The position numbers were made by a program, and so were the translations under genes. The notes below the pieces were generated by a model, which had not been told where the DNA came from, made no database searches, and saw only the letters and a program-made list of their open reading frames with translations. A DNA stretch of 64,000 bases. Origin: Methanobacterium sp. Lineage in GTDB: Archaea > Methanobacteriota > Methanobacteria > Methanobacteriales > Methanobacteriaceae. How positions within the stretch are numbered: position 1 is the stretch's first letter; every line of letters begins with the position of its first letter. Where the stretch lies: positions 62,001 through 126,000 of the forward strand of contig NZ_JACRGA010000023.1 in the NCBI RefSeq assembly GCF_016217785.1. Reading direction: 5' to 3'. Below, one piece after another: positions 41,845 through 51,100 of the stretch.

Positions 41845-42059
41845 ATTATATAATTAGAATTGCTCTATTAAATAAGTTAATTTAAGCAAATTTTTTCATA
41901 CAAATTTTTTCATATTTTCATACAAATCCACAATTTAATATAATAAGATCAAGTTTGGGATTGGCTTGTAATAGTCAATACATTAAAAAAGATATTAAAC
42001 CGTTTTTTAAAAATTCTCTAAAATAATAGGACATATATTCATCAAAAAAGATATATTTA
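41845..42059. other. AT-rich intergenic stretch in the adhesin island
   Basis: Upstream region of the minus-strand TetR gene, up to the right-hand direct repeat. Contains an ATTATATAAT TATA-like site immediately at the TetR start; no ORF. Confidence 0.45.
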
Positions 42060-42088
42060 CCTTAAATTACAATTCTAAAGACTCCAAG
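42060..42088. repeat. Direct repeat, right copy, flanking a TetR gene
   Basis: Second copy of the 28-bp repeat of 41202-41231. It overlaps the third-listed TIR-tail relic (42067-42125) and so ties the direct repeat to the TIR-tail family. Confidence 0.65.
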
Positions 42089-42125
42089 ATCGATTTTACA
42101 ATAGATACTTTTGATAAGTCAATTG
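42067..42125 (-). pseudogene. TIR-gene tail relic (copy 2)
   Basis: On the minus strand GTATCTATTGTAAAATCGAT reads on as SIVKSILESLEL and stop, homologous to CIVERIQESLEDE of the intact TIR gene. The adjacent ATAAGTCAATxGTxT segment is shared with copies 1 and 3 but absent from the intact gene, so the three relics are copies of one truncated ancestor. Confidence 0.55.
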
Positions 42126-42191
42126 TATGAAAATTAATTCAATATTTAATCATAATTCAATATTTATATCATGAAAAAATAAATTATTTTG

Positions 42192-43676
42192 ATGACCTCT
42201 TCTAAATCCATTTTGAATCGTATAAAAACTAACATAACCGATGAAAAAAATCGTTATATCGATTATTTGGGAGTTTTATTTGCTTTGATGGCCAGCATAT
42301 TTGGTTTTCTGGCTTTAGAATATGGGGAAAATTTTGTACCAATTTTTCAAGAGGCAAGTATAGTACTTCTTGAGAAGACCTTTGTAATAGTAGGTATAGC
42401 TTATTTAATTACCAAAGCAAGTTTCTTTGGTGAAATACTTGACAAAAAATTCACCAAAAAAAATATATTTTTATTAATTATCATCTTAGGATCTCTTTCC
42501 ATTTTCGCCAATCATACTGGTGCTGATTATTTAGGTGCTAATGCTAATGTACGAGACCTGGCACCTATGGTGGGTGGTTTAATAGCCGGGCCTTTTGTCG
42601 GAGTTAGTGTTGGAATTATTGGGGCAATAGATCGTTTTTTATTAGGAGGACCCACATACATACCCTGCACCATTGCAACCTTTTTAGCAGGTCTTTTTAG
42701 TGGTATAATCTACATACTTAACAAGGGTAAATTTGTGGGAGTATTATACGCAGTCATATTTTCAGCTTTCTATGAAATATTCCACATGATTTTAGTTATG
42801 ATCACTCCCTACGACCTTGCTTTTACAATAGTTAAAGAATTAAGCATACCTGTAATACTTGCAAACTCAATAGGGATGCTGATATTTGCAATATTCATTT
42901 CTAATGAGATTAAAGAACGAGTACAAGCAAAGGAAATGGCATTATACCATGAAGAAGCTGAATTATATGAACATGAATTAGAGGTAGCTTGTCAAATCCA
43001 GGATAAGTTCTGGAAGCTTCAGACAACCCAAATCAAAGGCATGGAAATGGAAATCATTGATATGTCAATAGACATTCCCCAAAGCCATTTTTACGATGTA
43101 ATATCTAATAAAATGAATAAAACAAGTTTTGTTGTGGGTCATGTGGATGATAAAACGTTATTATCCTCCTTTATTGGTACACATATTCTGACTGAAGCCA
43201 GAAAAAGGATAAAAAATGATATTTCCTTGATTAAAATGACAAAATTCCTTAATTGGTACTTATCAATATATAAACCCTTTAACATTAGGATAAGCTTGTT
43301 TAATGCTGAATTTGATCCAAAAACTAAGATTTTAAAATATTTAAACTTAGGGGATACGATCTCCATGGTTTACAAGAGTAATAGTGGAGAAATTGATTTC
43401 TCACACAAATTTTCATACTATTTAGGTTCTAAAACCCTCAATAATATTAATGAATTTGAAATTATACTTGAAAAAGATGATTTAATCTTCATACTGTTAT
43501 TTAAACATACAATGAATCTATCCGAGCAGACTACAATAAAAGATTCAATAGGGAACCTAATAAAAGAAAATAACGAGATGTCCCTTAAGGAATTGAAAAT
43601 AAAATTCGAAGAGTTTTTAAATTTAAAAGAAGGATATGACTCTCAAATATGCATTTTACTTTTGAAAGTAGATTGA
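42192..43676 (+). CDS. 5TMR-LYT (LytS-like) membrane sensor fused to degenerate SpoIIE-like phosphatase domain
   Basis: 494 residues from the ATG at 42192 (a TTG one codon earlier is possible). N-terminal membrane domain (about 20-240) of the 5TMR-LYT type: ANVRDLAPMVGGLIAGPFVG, IGAIDRFLLGGPTYIPC and the F(Y)EIFHM helix. A coiled-coil linker with ACQIQDKFW (like the AxxIQ linker of SpoIIE/RsbU proteins) leads to a PP2C-like domain, in which the metal-binding D(V/I)SGKG motif is replaced by GHVDDKT. It may be inactive or regulatory. Placed between an anchor relic and a TIR-tail relic. Confidence 0.65.
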   Translation: MTSSKSILNRIKTNITDEKNRYIDYLGVLFALMASIFGFLALEYGENFVPIFQEASIVLLEKTFVIVGIAYLITKASFFGEILDKKFTKKNIFLLIIILGSLSIFANHTGADYLGANANVRDLAPMVGGLIAGPFVGVSVGIIGAIDRFLLGGPTYIPCTIATFLAGLFSGIIYILNKGKFVGVLYAVIFSAFYEIFHMILVMITPYDLAFTIVKELSIPVILANSIGMLIFAIFISNEIKERVQAKEMALYHEEAELYEHELEVACQIQDKFWKLQTTQIKGMEMEIIDMSIDIPQSHFYDVISNKMNKTSFVVGHVDDKTLLSSFIGTHILTEARKRIKNDISLIKMTKFLNWYLSIYKPFNIRISLFNAEFDPKTKILKYLNLGDTISMVYKSNSGEIDFSHKFSYYLGSKTLNNINEFEIILEKDDLIFILLFKHTMNLSEQTTIKDSIGNLIKENNEMSLKELKIKFEEFLNLKEGYDSQICILLLKVD

Positions 43677-43780
43677 AATTGATATACAAAACAAAATTTT
43701 AATACCATAATCATATTTTAATACCATATCAAAAAGAAAATTAAAAAAAAGATTGGGAAAAGGATTCAATATCCCTTCTA

Positions 43781-43921
43781 TTATTTTTTCCAGGTACCAA
43801 AAATCCACCGAGTACCATCAGGATAGCTAAAACCATTCCTGCCAGTGGTGTCCCTGTTTTTTGCATTTCAACTGTGTTGGTGGTTGCTGCGTTTACCGGT
43901 GGTAGGATGTTAAGTGTTAAC
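43781..43921 (-). pseudogene. Orphan adhesin C-terminal anchor relic (copy 2), frameshifted
   Basis: On the minus strand: LNILPPVNAA, then EMQKTGTPLAG and a hydrophobic helix ending LGGFL. A one-base deletion near 43797 shifts the frame before the usual RKK-stop. In the original frame WKK-stop follows at 43781. No adhesin body lies upstream. Confidence 0.75.
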
Positions 43922-44002
43922 CTGCAAGTAAAGTACAAGTAAAATTCAGGGGTACTGTTATTATTAATTGAAAAAAATGAATAAATTTAAAATTATAGAT
44001 GT

Positions 44003-44179
44003 TTATCTGTTTGAAGGGACACCAAAGTATGTTCGGTAAGCACCGGCTATTATCCAGATTACTATGGCTAAAACTAATCCATATTTCCAATCATAAAGAC
44101 CAAATATTCCTCCAATGAAAACTAAAAGCCCTACTGCTCCAATGATATACAAAACAAAATTTTTTTGGTTGTTGTCCAT
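44003..44179 (-). CDS. Small two-helix membrane protein
   Basis: 58 residues from the ATG at 44179 (MDNNQKNFVLYIIGAVG); GGGGGATG lies 6 nt upstream, so this start is preferred to the one 16 codons earlier. Two hydrophobic helices with WKYG between them. No family recognised. Located in the decayed part of the adhesin island between an anchor relic and a TIR-tail relic. Confidence 0.5.
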   Translation of the reverse strand: MDNNQKNFVLYIIGAVGLLVFIGGIFGLYDWKYGLVLAIVIWIIAGAYRTYFGVPSNR

Positions 44180-44309
44180 TATTATACATCCCCCTAATTT
44201 ATCTTTAAGTACTAATATGCTCTTCATTTCATAATATTGTTATGACATTATGATACATTAAAAATGAGTTCGTTGTTCACGTCTAAAGTAGGTTGATGAG
44301 CTTCAATAT

Positions 44310-44365
44310 CTATTCTAAAGACTCTGAATAGATTCTACAATGAAACTTAGATAAGTCAATGGTTT
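44310..44365 (-). pseudogene. TIR-gene tail relic (copy 3)
   Basis: Minus strand ATTGTAGAATCTATTCAG, then AGTCTTTAGAATAG: IVESIQ, a one-base deletion, then SLE and stop. Immediately behind the terminator of the adhesin at 44420-46930. It also has the ATAAGTCAATGGTTT segment shared with copies 1 and 2. Confidence 0.55.
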
Positions 44366-44384
44366 ACTAATTTGAATTTAAAAT

Positions 44385-44418
44385 AAAAAAGTGGGTAAAA
44401 GGGAGAATGATCCCTTTT
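44385..44418 (-). terminator. Terminator of the fourth adhesin gene
   Basis: AAAAGGGA/TCCCTTTT stem with a six-base loop (44397-44418), followed on the minus strand by CCCAC and a T-run. Confidence 0.65.
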
Positions 44419-44419
44419 A

Positions 44420-46930
44420 TTATTTTTTCCGGGTTGCCATTAATCCACTTAGTACACTGAGTATTGCCAAGACTAATGGTGCCAGTGGTGCTCCAGTTGT
44501 TTGCATTCCCACTGAGTTACTTGAGGTTGTAGTGGTTGCTGCGTTTACTTGTGGTATTGTATTTAAACTGAAGGAACTAACACCTAGGCTGTTTAAATTG
44601 AAGGTGTCTGATGTTATGGATGCGCTAAATAGGAAACTTCCTGCCCATCTGGTCCAGCCTGAAACATACAGATCTGGGTCGCCTACTGTTACATTGGTCA
44701 TGGTCCAGATGATGTTGTTTCCCACGATAGTCCAGGTTCCATCTCCTTCGATTTTGGATATGACAAATCCGTCTGGTATTGGAATAGTAATAGTTACGTT
44801 TAGTGCATCGTCTGGTCCTTTGTTTCCCAGTTTGTATCTTAGGGTGAATGTTTCACCTACTGTGGGATTGTTGTTGTTACTGGTTATCTGGATGTAAAGG
44901 TCTGATTTAGGTACGTAGATGGTACAGTTGGTTGTTGAATTATTTGGATATTCGGTGTGGGTTTCATTTACCACGTTGGTGACATTTGTCCCAGCAAAAC
45001 TGGTTGAATTTACCAGTGCAGTGAGATAATAAGTCACATTCGCACCATTTAACACAACAGCGGATGGCCAGGTAACAGTACGGGTTACAGGATCCCATAC
45101 ACCTCCATCAGTGCAGCTGACAAAGTCTAAACCAACTGGCAGAGTATCAATGACAACCATATTATTGGCAGTGTCTGGTCCATTATTGGTGGTTACAATA
45201 GTAAAAATTACTGTCTCACCTACATTAGGTCGATTGATGTTAGCAGTTTTGGTGATGGTGGCAGCTGCATATTGCTTCACCTCTAGATCGGCGGATGCGG
45301 TGTCAAATCCTTCATCATCAATAGGTTCCTGTTCTGTTGTGCTGACAGTGCTGGTTATAATGGTGTTACTTGCATTAACTGTTGCTCCAAAAACACACAA
45401 GCACACATCACCCATATCCAAAGGTCCTGCGTAAGTTGGATACATGTTAAATGATCCTTGAGCTAAGTATGATTCTTGATTCCAGTTGATTCCGTCAAAA
45501 GTATGCCAAACATCACCGGTACCAATCAATTCGCTGGGCCAGTCTTCACGTAATACCAGATATGTGACAGGGTTAGGGCCCATGTTGGTCGCTTTAAACA
45601 CTACGATTACATGGTCAAGATAGTTTACTGGGCCTGTGATGGGTACAATGTTGTGGTTGTTGTTTATGAATTCATCATAATCAGCGTAGAAAGTATCCAG
45701 ATCAACATGAGCAGCCAGGATTGATATGCTGGCAGTGACGTTTTGGTCATCAAGGGTTCCATTAACATCCTGAACACCAACATTGGATGCAGTGAATAGT
45801 ATGGATGCTAATCCTCCAAGAATATTTACTGTAAATGGTGCTGTTAAAGTTCCGAATGGTCCTTTAGTTAAACTGAAAGTAACTGGAATACCATCAGGAA
45901 TATGGCCCAGAGATGGGTCAAATTCAGTATAGGTAGTTCCATCAGAGCTGTAGTTGTTGAAACTAACTGTAATTAAACTGGTCTGAGTGTTATTGATAAT
46001 GGTTGGTGTGGCATTAATAGTCATGTAGAGCCATGGATCAGACCACACTGAAGCACCAGGATCAGCAAGTATGAGTTTAGGGATAGTTGATGGATCGGTA
46101 TTGGAACCCCACCAGTTTAGTGTAGCATTCACAGAACTAGACTGACAGTAAATAGCATTACCACCCGCAGTTGCGGTATTATTGTAGAACCTGTTGTAAT
46201 GAGCTGAAAGTGTATTATCCTGACTTGCGATAGCTCCGCCACGATCAGTTGCACTGTTATCTGTAAAAGTACAGCCAGTCACAGTAAAAATGCCTCCAGA
46301 GTTGACGATAGCGCCCCCTATAGTTGCTTTGTTATTAGAGAATATACAATCAGTCACAATACAAATACCTCCTCCAGATCCAATAGCACCACAATTTTTA
46401 TATGCTTTATTGCCAGTGAAAGTACAGCCAGTCACCGTACAACTACCCACATTGTAGATAGTACAATAATCTGCTGTGTTATTGGTGAAGTTACAGTCAG
46501 TCACTGTTAGGTTACCCCTATTAAAGATAGCACTACCATAATCTCTGTATCCGTTGACTATTGTTAGGTTCATAACGAAGACACTCACATCATTGGGAAT
46601 TTGGAATATCCAGTTGGTGTTTGTTCCGTTGATTATGGTTCCTGTTTGACTTTGCCCAGTGATGGTCATGTTCTTGTTGATTGTTATGTTGGTGTTGTTT
46701 ACTCCACTGTATTGTCCGTCCGCGATGTTTATTACTCCATTTGGATCTAAATTGTCTACTCCTTTTTGTATGGTGAGATAAGGATTATCTGCAGTACCAG
46801 TTCCTGAAGTATCGTTTCCTGTAGTGTTTACATAGATTTCGTTAGTTGCAGAAACAGTACACACGCAGAAGACTATTACTAAGCTTATAAGCAGTAATGG
46901 AATGAAATTTTTTATCCTTTGTATTCTTAT
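44420..46930 (-). CDS. Adhesin-like surface protein (beta-helix plus DUF11), with ATA start
   Basis: About 836 residues. ATA at 46930 lies 4 nt after GGAGGTGA (46935-46942) and begins IRIQRIKNFIPLLLISLVIV, a signal peptide ending VCTVSA. In-frame ATGs exist 7 and 11 codons upstream (46951 and 46963), but they lie before or within the SD region and would put it inside the coding sequence. Domains: beta-helix with GGAI(V/A)NSGG repeats, NWWGSNTDPS, an Ig-like domain, two to three DUF11-type domains (NNGPDTANN, GNKGPDDA) and the anchor QTTGAPLAP-helix-ATRKK. Confidence 0.82.
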   Translation of the reverse strand: MRIQRIKNFIPLLLISLVIVFCVCTVSATNEIYVNTTGNDTSGTGTADNPYLTIQKGVDNLDPNGVINIADGQYSGVNNTNITINKNMTITGQSQTGTIINGTNTNWIFQIPNDVSVFVMNLTIVNGYRDYGSAIFNRGNLTVTDCNFTNNTADYCTIYNVGSCTVTGCTFTGNKAYKNCGAIGSGGGICIVTDCIFSNNKATIGGAIVNSGGIFTVTGCTFTDNSATDRGGAIASQDNTLSAHYNRFYNNTATAGGNAIYCQSSSVNATLNWWGSNTDPSTIPKLILADPGASVWSDPWLYMTINATPTIINNTQTSLITVSFNNYSSDGTTYTEFDPSLGHIPDGIPVTFSLTKGPFGTLTAPFTVNILGGLASILFTASNVGVQDVNGTLDDQNVTASISILAAHVDLDTFYADYDEFINNNHNIVPITGPVNYLDHVIVVFKATNMGPNPVTYLVLREDWPSELIGTGDVWHTFDGINWNQESYLAQGSFNMYPTYAGPLDMGDVCLCVFGATVNASNTIITSTVSTTEQEPIDDEGFDTASADLEVKQYAAATITKTANINRPNVGETVIFTIVTTNNGPDTANNMVVIDTLPVGLDFVSCTDGGVWDPVTRTVTWPSAVVLNGANVTYYLTALVNSTSFAGTNVTNVVNETHTEYPNNSTTNCTIYVPKSDLYIQITSNNNNPTVGETFTLRYKLGNKGPDDALNVTITIPIPDGFVISKIEGDGTWTIVGNNIIWTMTNVTVGDPDLYVSGWTRWAGSFLFSASITSDTFNLNSLGVSSFSLNTIPQVNAATTTTSSNSVGMQTTGAPLAPLVLAILSVLSGLMATRKK

Positions 46931-47130
46931 TTTTTCACCTCCTTTATGCATGATTAATGTCATTAATACTATTAATTGAAATATTGTTTACATGTTAGTA
47001 TATAATAAGTATGCACATTCATTGTCAAATAGAAAAATGTAAGTATTTAATTTAAATTTTTAAATATAATTTTAAATCAAAAATAGGGAATTATAATTAT
47101 CAAATAGTAAAAAAACATACAAAAAAGGTT

Positions 47131-47526
47131 TTATTCATCTTCTAAAGACTCCTGAATCCTCTCTACAATACACACCCTATTCCATCCCACCACACCTTCA
47201 GCAATTTTCTCCAAGTCCCCAGGTACTTCTTCCATACCATAGGGACGAATTAGAATTATGGGTTTTTTTAACTCTTGAGCAATATCAACCTGTTCCTGTA
47301 TTAGATCATGGTGACGTGAGTAAAGTCCGGTGAGTATAACCACCGCGTCTGCTGGTTCAATTTGTTCCTTTAATTGGTCAGGAGTGTTTTCACCAGGCAC
47401 ACCATGGTCTTCCCATTCAAAGTCCGGAGCTTCGATTAATCTCCGGATAAAGGTAAGATACTCCTCATCTCCCTCTCCATTATGGCTGATAAATAAGTTA
47501 TAAACTCTTAAATCTTCTTCAAACAT
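47131..47526 (-). CDS. MTH538-type TIR-domain protein (ThsB-like fold)
   Basis: 131 residues. The N terminus RVYNLFISHNGEGDEEYLTF and the middle ILTGLYSRHHDLIQEQVDIA followed by KKPIILIRPYG match the MTH538 TIR-like family (PF08937), which includes ThsB of the Thoeris defence system. In that family the S/H near strand 1 and the Glu in the LIQEQ region contribute to NAD chemistry. No ThsA-like partner is nearby. It lies 201 bp upstream of an adhesin start codon on the same strand, and tail-end copies of it occur three more times in the island. Confidence 0.8.
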   Translation of the reverse strand: MFEEDLRVYNLFISHNGEGDEEYLTFIRRLIEAPDFEWEDHGVPGENTPDQLKEQIEPADAVVILTGLYSRHHDLIQEQVDIAQELKKPIILIRPYGMEEVPGDLEKIAEGVVGWNRVCIVERIQESLEDE

Positions 47527-47736
47527 AATTATCCCCCAATTGTTATGTAATTGGTTTAAAATATGGTTATAAATCCATTTAATTTTAATGAATTAGTTTA
47601 ATTTTATTGAATGTAGTTTTATTGAAATAGTTTTAATAAAATTTGGATGGTAAGTATTTTTCTATTTATAGTATCAGACATAAATATAATAGATAATCAG
47701 TCACTGATAATTATTAAAATCTATTCGGGGGGTTTA

Positions 47737-48642
47737 ATGAAAAAGAGGCCATCATTACGTCCTAGGAAAAAATCCAGATCGAATAGTCGAAAAATTCTGA
47801 TGGTCAATAAGAAATTATTGGGGATAGGGGCACTGGTCGTCTTATTTTTATGTGGCTTTATTATAACCAACTATTCTCCCTCTCAAACCACATTACTTGT
47901 CAATGGATCAGAAATTAAGAGTTCTTCTAATTATAAAATAATGGTTATAGATAACTCTACCGGGGGAGATGTGTCCAATAATACTGTACTGATGAAGAAC
48001 ATCAACAAAACCCCAATAATAGGTGAGTTGATGGAAGCAGCTAAAAAAGGCACTCCCTTGATTATATTTGGTGATGGTAGCCAACCCAGAGTTATGCTGG
48101 TTGCAGGGGTTCACGGGGCAGAATTACCCTCTCAGATCGCTTTAACCAATCTTATCAACCACCTTAATGGAAAACAGATAAACGGAACTGTGTACATCAT
48201 CCCTTTTGCTATTCCAAACAACACTGCAACCTGCACCCGCCTAAACAACGGGATAGATCCGGATCGAGAGGCTAATAATCCCGGAACTCCCTTAAATAGT
48301 ATTATCAACGCTTCTGTGAATAGTAATGTTACCATGCTGGTTGATTTTCATTCTGCTCAACCCAATGATATTCCTGGTAAAAATTGCATTATTTACGATC
48401 CTAAAAATCCTAAAAGTCTGGAATTAGCCCGTTATATTAGTAATAGAAGTGGATCTCCATTAGTGGATGTTGGACCCTACCCTGGTGTTCTTTCCACAGT
48501 AAGCAACCGTAATGGAATCACATCGGTGGTGTGTGAAGTTTTATCGTCCCATAACAGTACGAATCCTGGAAGTGTTGAACTTTCATACCAGTATATGTTG
48601 ACTTTTTTAGAGTATTCCGGTATTTACAATAACACTGACTGA
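47737..48642 (+). CDS. Membrane-anchored AstE/M14-like metallohydrolase
   Basis: 301 residues from the ATG at 47737, which has GGGGGG 5 nt upstream; longer frames begin in noncoding-looking sequence. Basic cytosolic N terminus (RPRKKSRSNSRK), one helix (about 28-45), then an outside domain with GVHGAE (HxxE), the tract NNTATCTRLNNGIDPDRE (Asn-Arg region) and VDFHSAQ (third zinc ligand), as in succinylglutamate desuccinylase/aspartoacylase-type peptidases. Glu in SVVCEVLSS may be the general base. A possible cell-wall or surface-protein hydrolase; related in design to 24532-25389. Confidence 0.7.
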   Translation: MKKRPSLRPRKKSRSNSRKILMVNKKLLGIGALVVLFLCGFIITNYSPSQTTLLVNGSEIKSSSNYKIMVIDNSTGGDVSNNTVLMKNINKTPIIGELMEAAKKGTPLIIFGDGSQPRVMLVAGVHGAELPSQIALTNLINHLNGKQINGTVYIIPFAIPNNTATCTRLNNGIDPDREANNPGTPLNSIINASVNSNVTMLVDFHSAQPNDIPGKNCIIYDPKNPKSLELARYISNRSGSPLVDVGPYPGVLSTVSNRNGITSVVCEVLSSHNSTNPGSVELSYQYMLTFLEYSGIYNNTD

Positions 48643-48793
48643 GAGATCCGGAATAGTTTAAAATTAAATTAAAAGCCCATGAAATTGATAATTAATTATT
48701 TAGTTTATTGATAAAAATTAATTAATTTAATAAAAAATAATCAATCTAATTAAAAGAATTTATATTAAAGAATCTAATTAAAAAAATAGAACT

Positions 48794-49009
48794 TTAATCT
48801 GCTTTTAACTCAGCAGTTAATTGTTTCTTTTTATCTTCATCATGAAGCCATGTTTTAACTTCCTTCCAGACAACATTGCATTTATCATCGGCTTTCATCC
48901 CCACCACATTCCGAATGGCAAGGTCCACTTCTTTCCGTTCCTTCTTGTCTTCTGGATGTAAATCTGCTTCGTTTAGGACATCTTTCATGTGCCTTAGGTA
49001 ACAGCTCAT
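48794..49009 (-). CDS. Small conserved-looking cytosolic protein
   Basis: 71 residues, highly charged and helical, with CxxxxxMKDVLNEADLHPED at the N terminus and a Trp/Lys-rich end. AAAGGAGTAATGTTAT precedes the ATG, a good SD. I do not recognise the family, though the composition resembles small hypothetical proteins of methanogens. Confidence 0.55.
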   Translation of the reverse strand: MSCYLRHMKDVLNEADLHPEDKKERKEVDLAIRNVVGMKADDKCNVVWKEVKTWLHDEDKKKQLTAELKAD

Positions 49010-49309
49010 ATAACATTACTCCTTTGGCGTGTATTATTCGGCCATAGTGCTTCAATTAACTTAAGCCATAACTCTAAACTATAATATAGATGATACTCTT
49101 AATAGTTTTAATTGAAAGAAATAATAAATCTCCCAATGGAAATGAGTAAATAATGATTAGTGTCAAATATTAATTATAAGCTTCATTGTTATCATCTATT
49201 AATGTTAAATTTGTTTATAGTGGTTTCGGGTAGTAAAAATCATTAATCATTACAATATTTTTCATACGTTAACTTAGAAGTAGTTATAAACAGGATTAGA
49301 TAGGTATTA
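49010..49309. other. Divergent intergenic region
   Basis: 300 bp between a small minus-strand gene and the nitrilase gene, holding both promoters. AT-rich; no ORF, repeat or hairpin of note. Confidence 0.5.
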
Positions 49310-50164
49310 ATGGGTGAAAATGGTAAAATGAAAGACAATTTCAAAGTAGCACTGTGCCAGATGAAAGTAGTGGAGGATAAGGGTGAGAACATTGCCCGTG
49401 CACTGGCCATGATCAGTGAAGCTGCCTCACAATCGGATCTGGTGATATTACCTGAAATGTGGAATTGTCCCTATCAAACCTCCCTTTTCCCAGAGTATGC
49501 GGAGGAAATGGAGGACAGTATCACATTAGATGCTGTTTCTGAAGCTGCAAAACAGGGCAGTGTTTATATTGTGGCTGGTTCCATCCCTGAAAAACATAAC
49601 GGGAAGGTCTACAATTCCAGCTTCATCTTCAACCCTCCTGGTGAGATTATAGGAGTCCACCGTAAAGTTCACCTTTTTGACATTGATGTGCCTGGGGAAA
49701 TTAGTTTCAAGGAATCAACAACCCTCACTGCCGGTAACCAGATCACAGTAGTGGACACACCCCTATGTAAAATAGGGATCTGTATCTGTTATGATATACG
49801 ATTCAGCGAATTATTACGCCTGATGGCACTGGAAGGGGCTCAGCTGATAGTTGTACCTGGAGCTTTCAACCTCACCACCGGACCTGCCCACTGGAAACCA
49901 TTAATCCGGGTTAGGGCTGTGGATAACCAGGTTTTCATGGCTGCTGCCTCACCAGCCAGGGATCCTGATGCTACATATGTGGCTTATGGTCATTCTATGG
50001 TTTGCGATCCATGGGGAACAGTTTTAAAAGAGGCGGGAACAGATGAGGAAATAATATACATTCCCATTGACTTAAAAATGATCCCAAAAATTCGGCAGGA
50101 GCTTCCCCTCCTTAAAAACCGACGAACTGACCTATACCAATTAAAGAAAAAAAAGATTGATTGA
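49310..50164 (+). CDS. Carbon-nitrogen hydrolase (omega-amidase/Nit-like)
   Basis: 284 residues of the nitrilase superfamily. The Glu-Lys-Cys triad is seen in LVILPEMWNCPY, GVHRKVHLFDID and GICICYDIRFSELLRLMA. Similar to Nit2/omega-amidase and Nit1-type deaminated-glutathione amidases. The start is ATG at 49310 (TAGGTATTA before it) or, with GGTGAA upstream, ATG at 49328. Monocistronic. The substrate is probably a short omega-amide. Confidence 0.88.
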   Translation: MGENGKMKDNFKVALCQMKVVEDKGENIARALAMISEAASQSDLVILPEMWNCPYQTSLFPEYAEEMEDSITLDAVSEAAKQGSVYIVAGSIPEKHNGKVYNSSFIFNPPGEIIGVHRKVHLFDIDVPGEISFKESTTLTAGNQITVVDTPLCKIGICICYDIRFSELLRLMALEGAQLIVVPGAFNLTTGPAHWKPLIRVRAVDNQVFMAAASPARDPDATYVAYGHSMVCDPWGTVLKEAGTDEEIIYIPIDLKMIPKIRQELPLLKNRRTDLYQLKKKKID

Positions 50165-50367
50165 ATAATTTTAGCAAAAAATAGGATCATTATGGAATAT
50201 ATATTGGCATGGACCAGCGAAAAATAAAAAAGTTTGTTTAAACTAGGACATTTTAACTTAAGGGACATCTTAACTAAAGAGCATCTTAAACTAAGGGCCA
50301 GCTTAACTAAAGGGCAGAGTTTCTAACTAAAATTCTATTTAAATAAAAAAAAACTATGATCCAGAAT

Positions 50368-50946
<579 letters not shown>

Positions 50947-51100
50947 GTTTATTCCTCCAAGCTTCTCAAGAAACATTTTTTATTTTCCTGTATATTAAAC
51001 TAACTGGAAAAATAAGACTTGAAATAGGGTTAAATTGATGGGGATGATTAAAATTTTTTAAAATGAATTAAATTTAAAAATACATATTCACAAACCATTT

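Noticed and set aside
47131..47526. Complete Thoeris defence system
   Set aside because: Only the ThsB-like part is present; no ThsA-type NADase within the neighbourhood.
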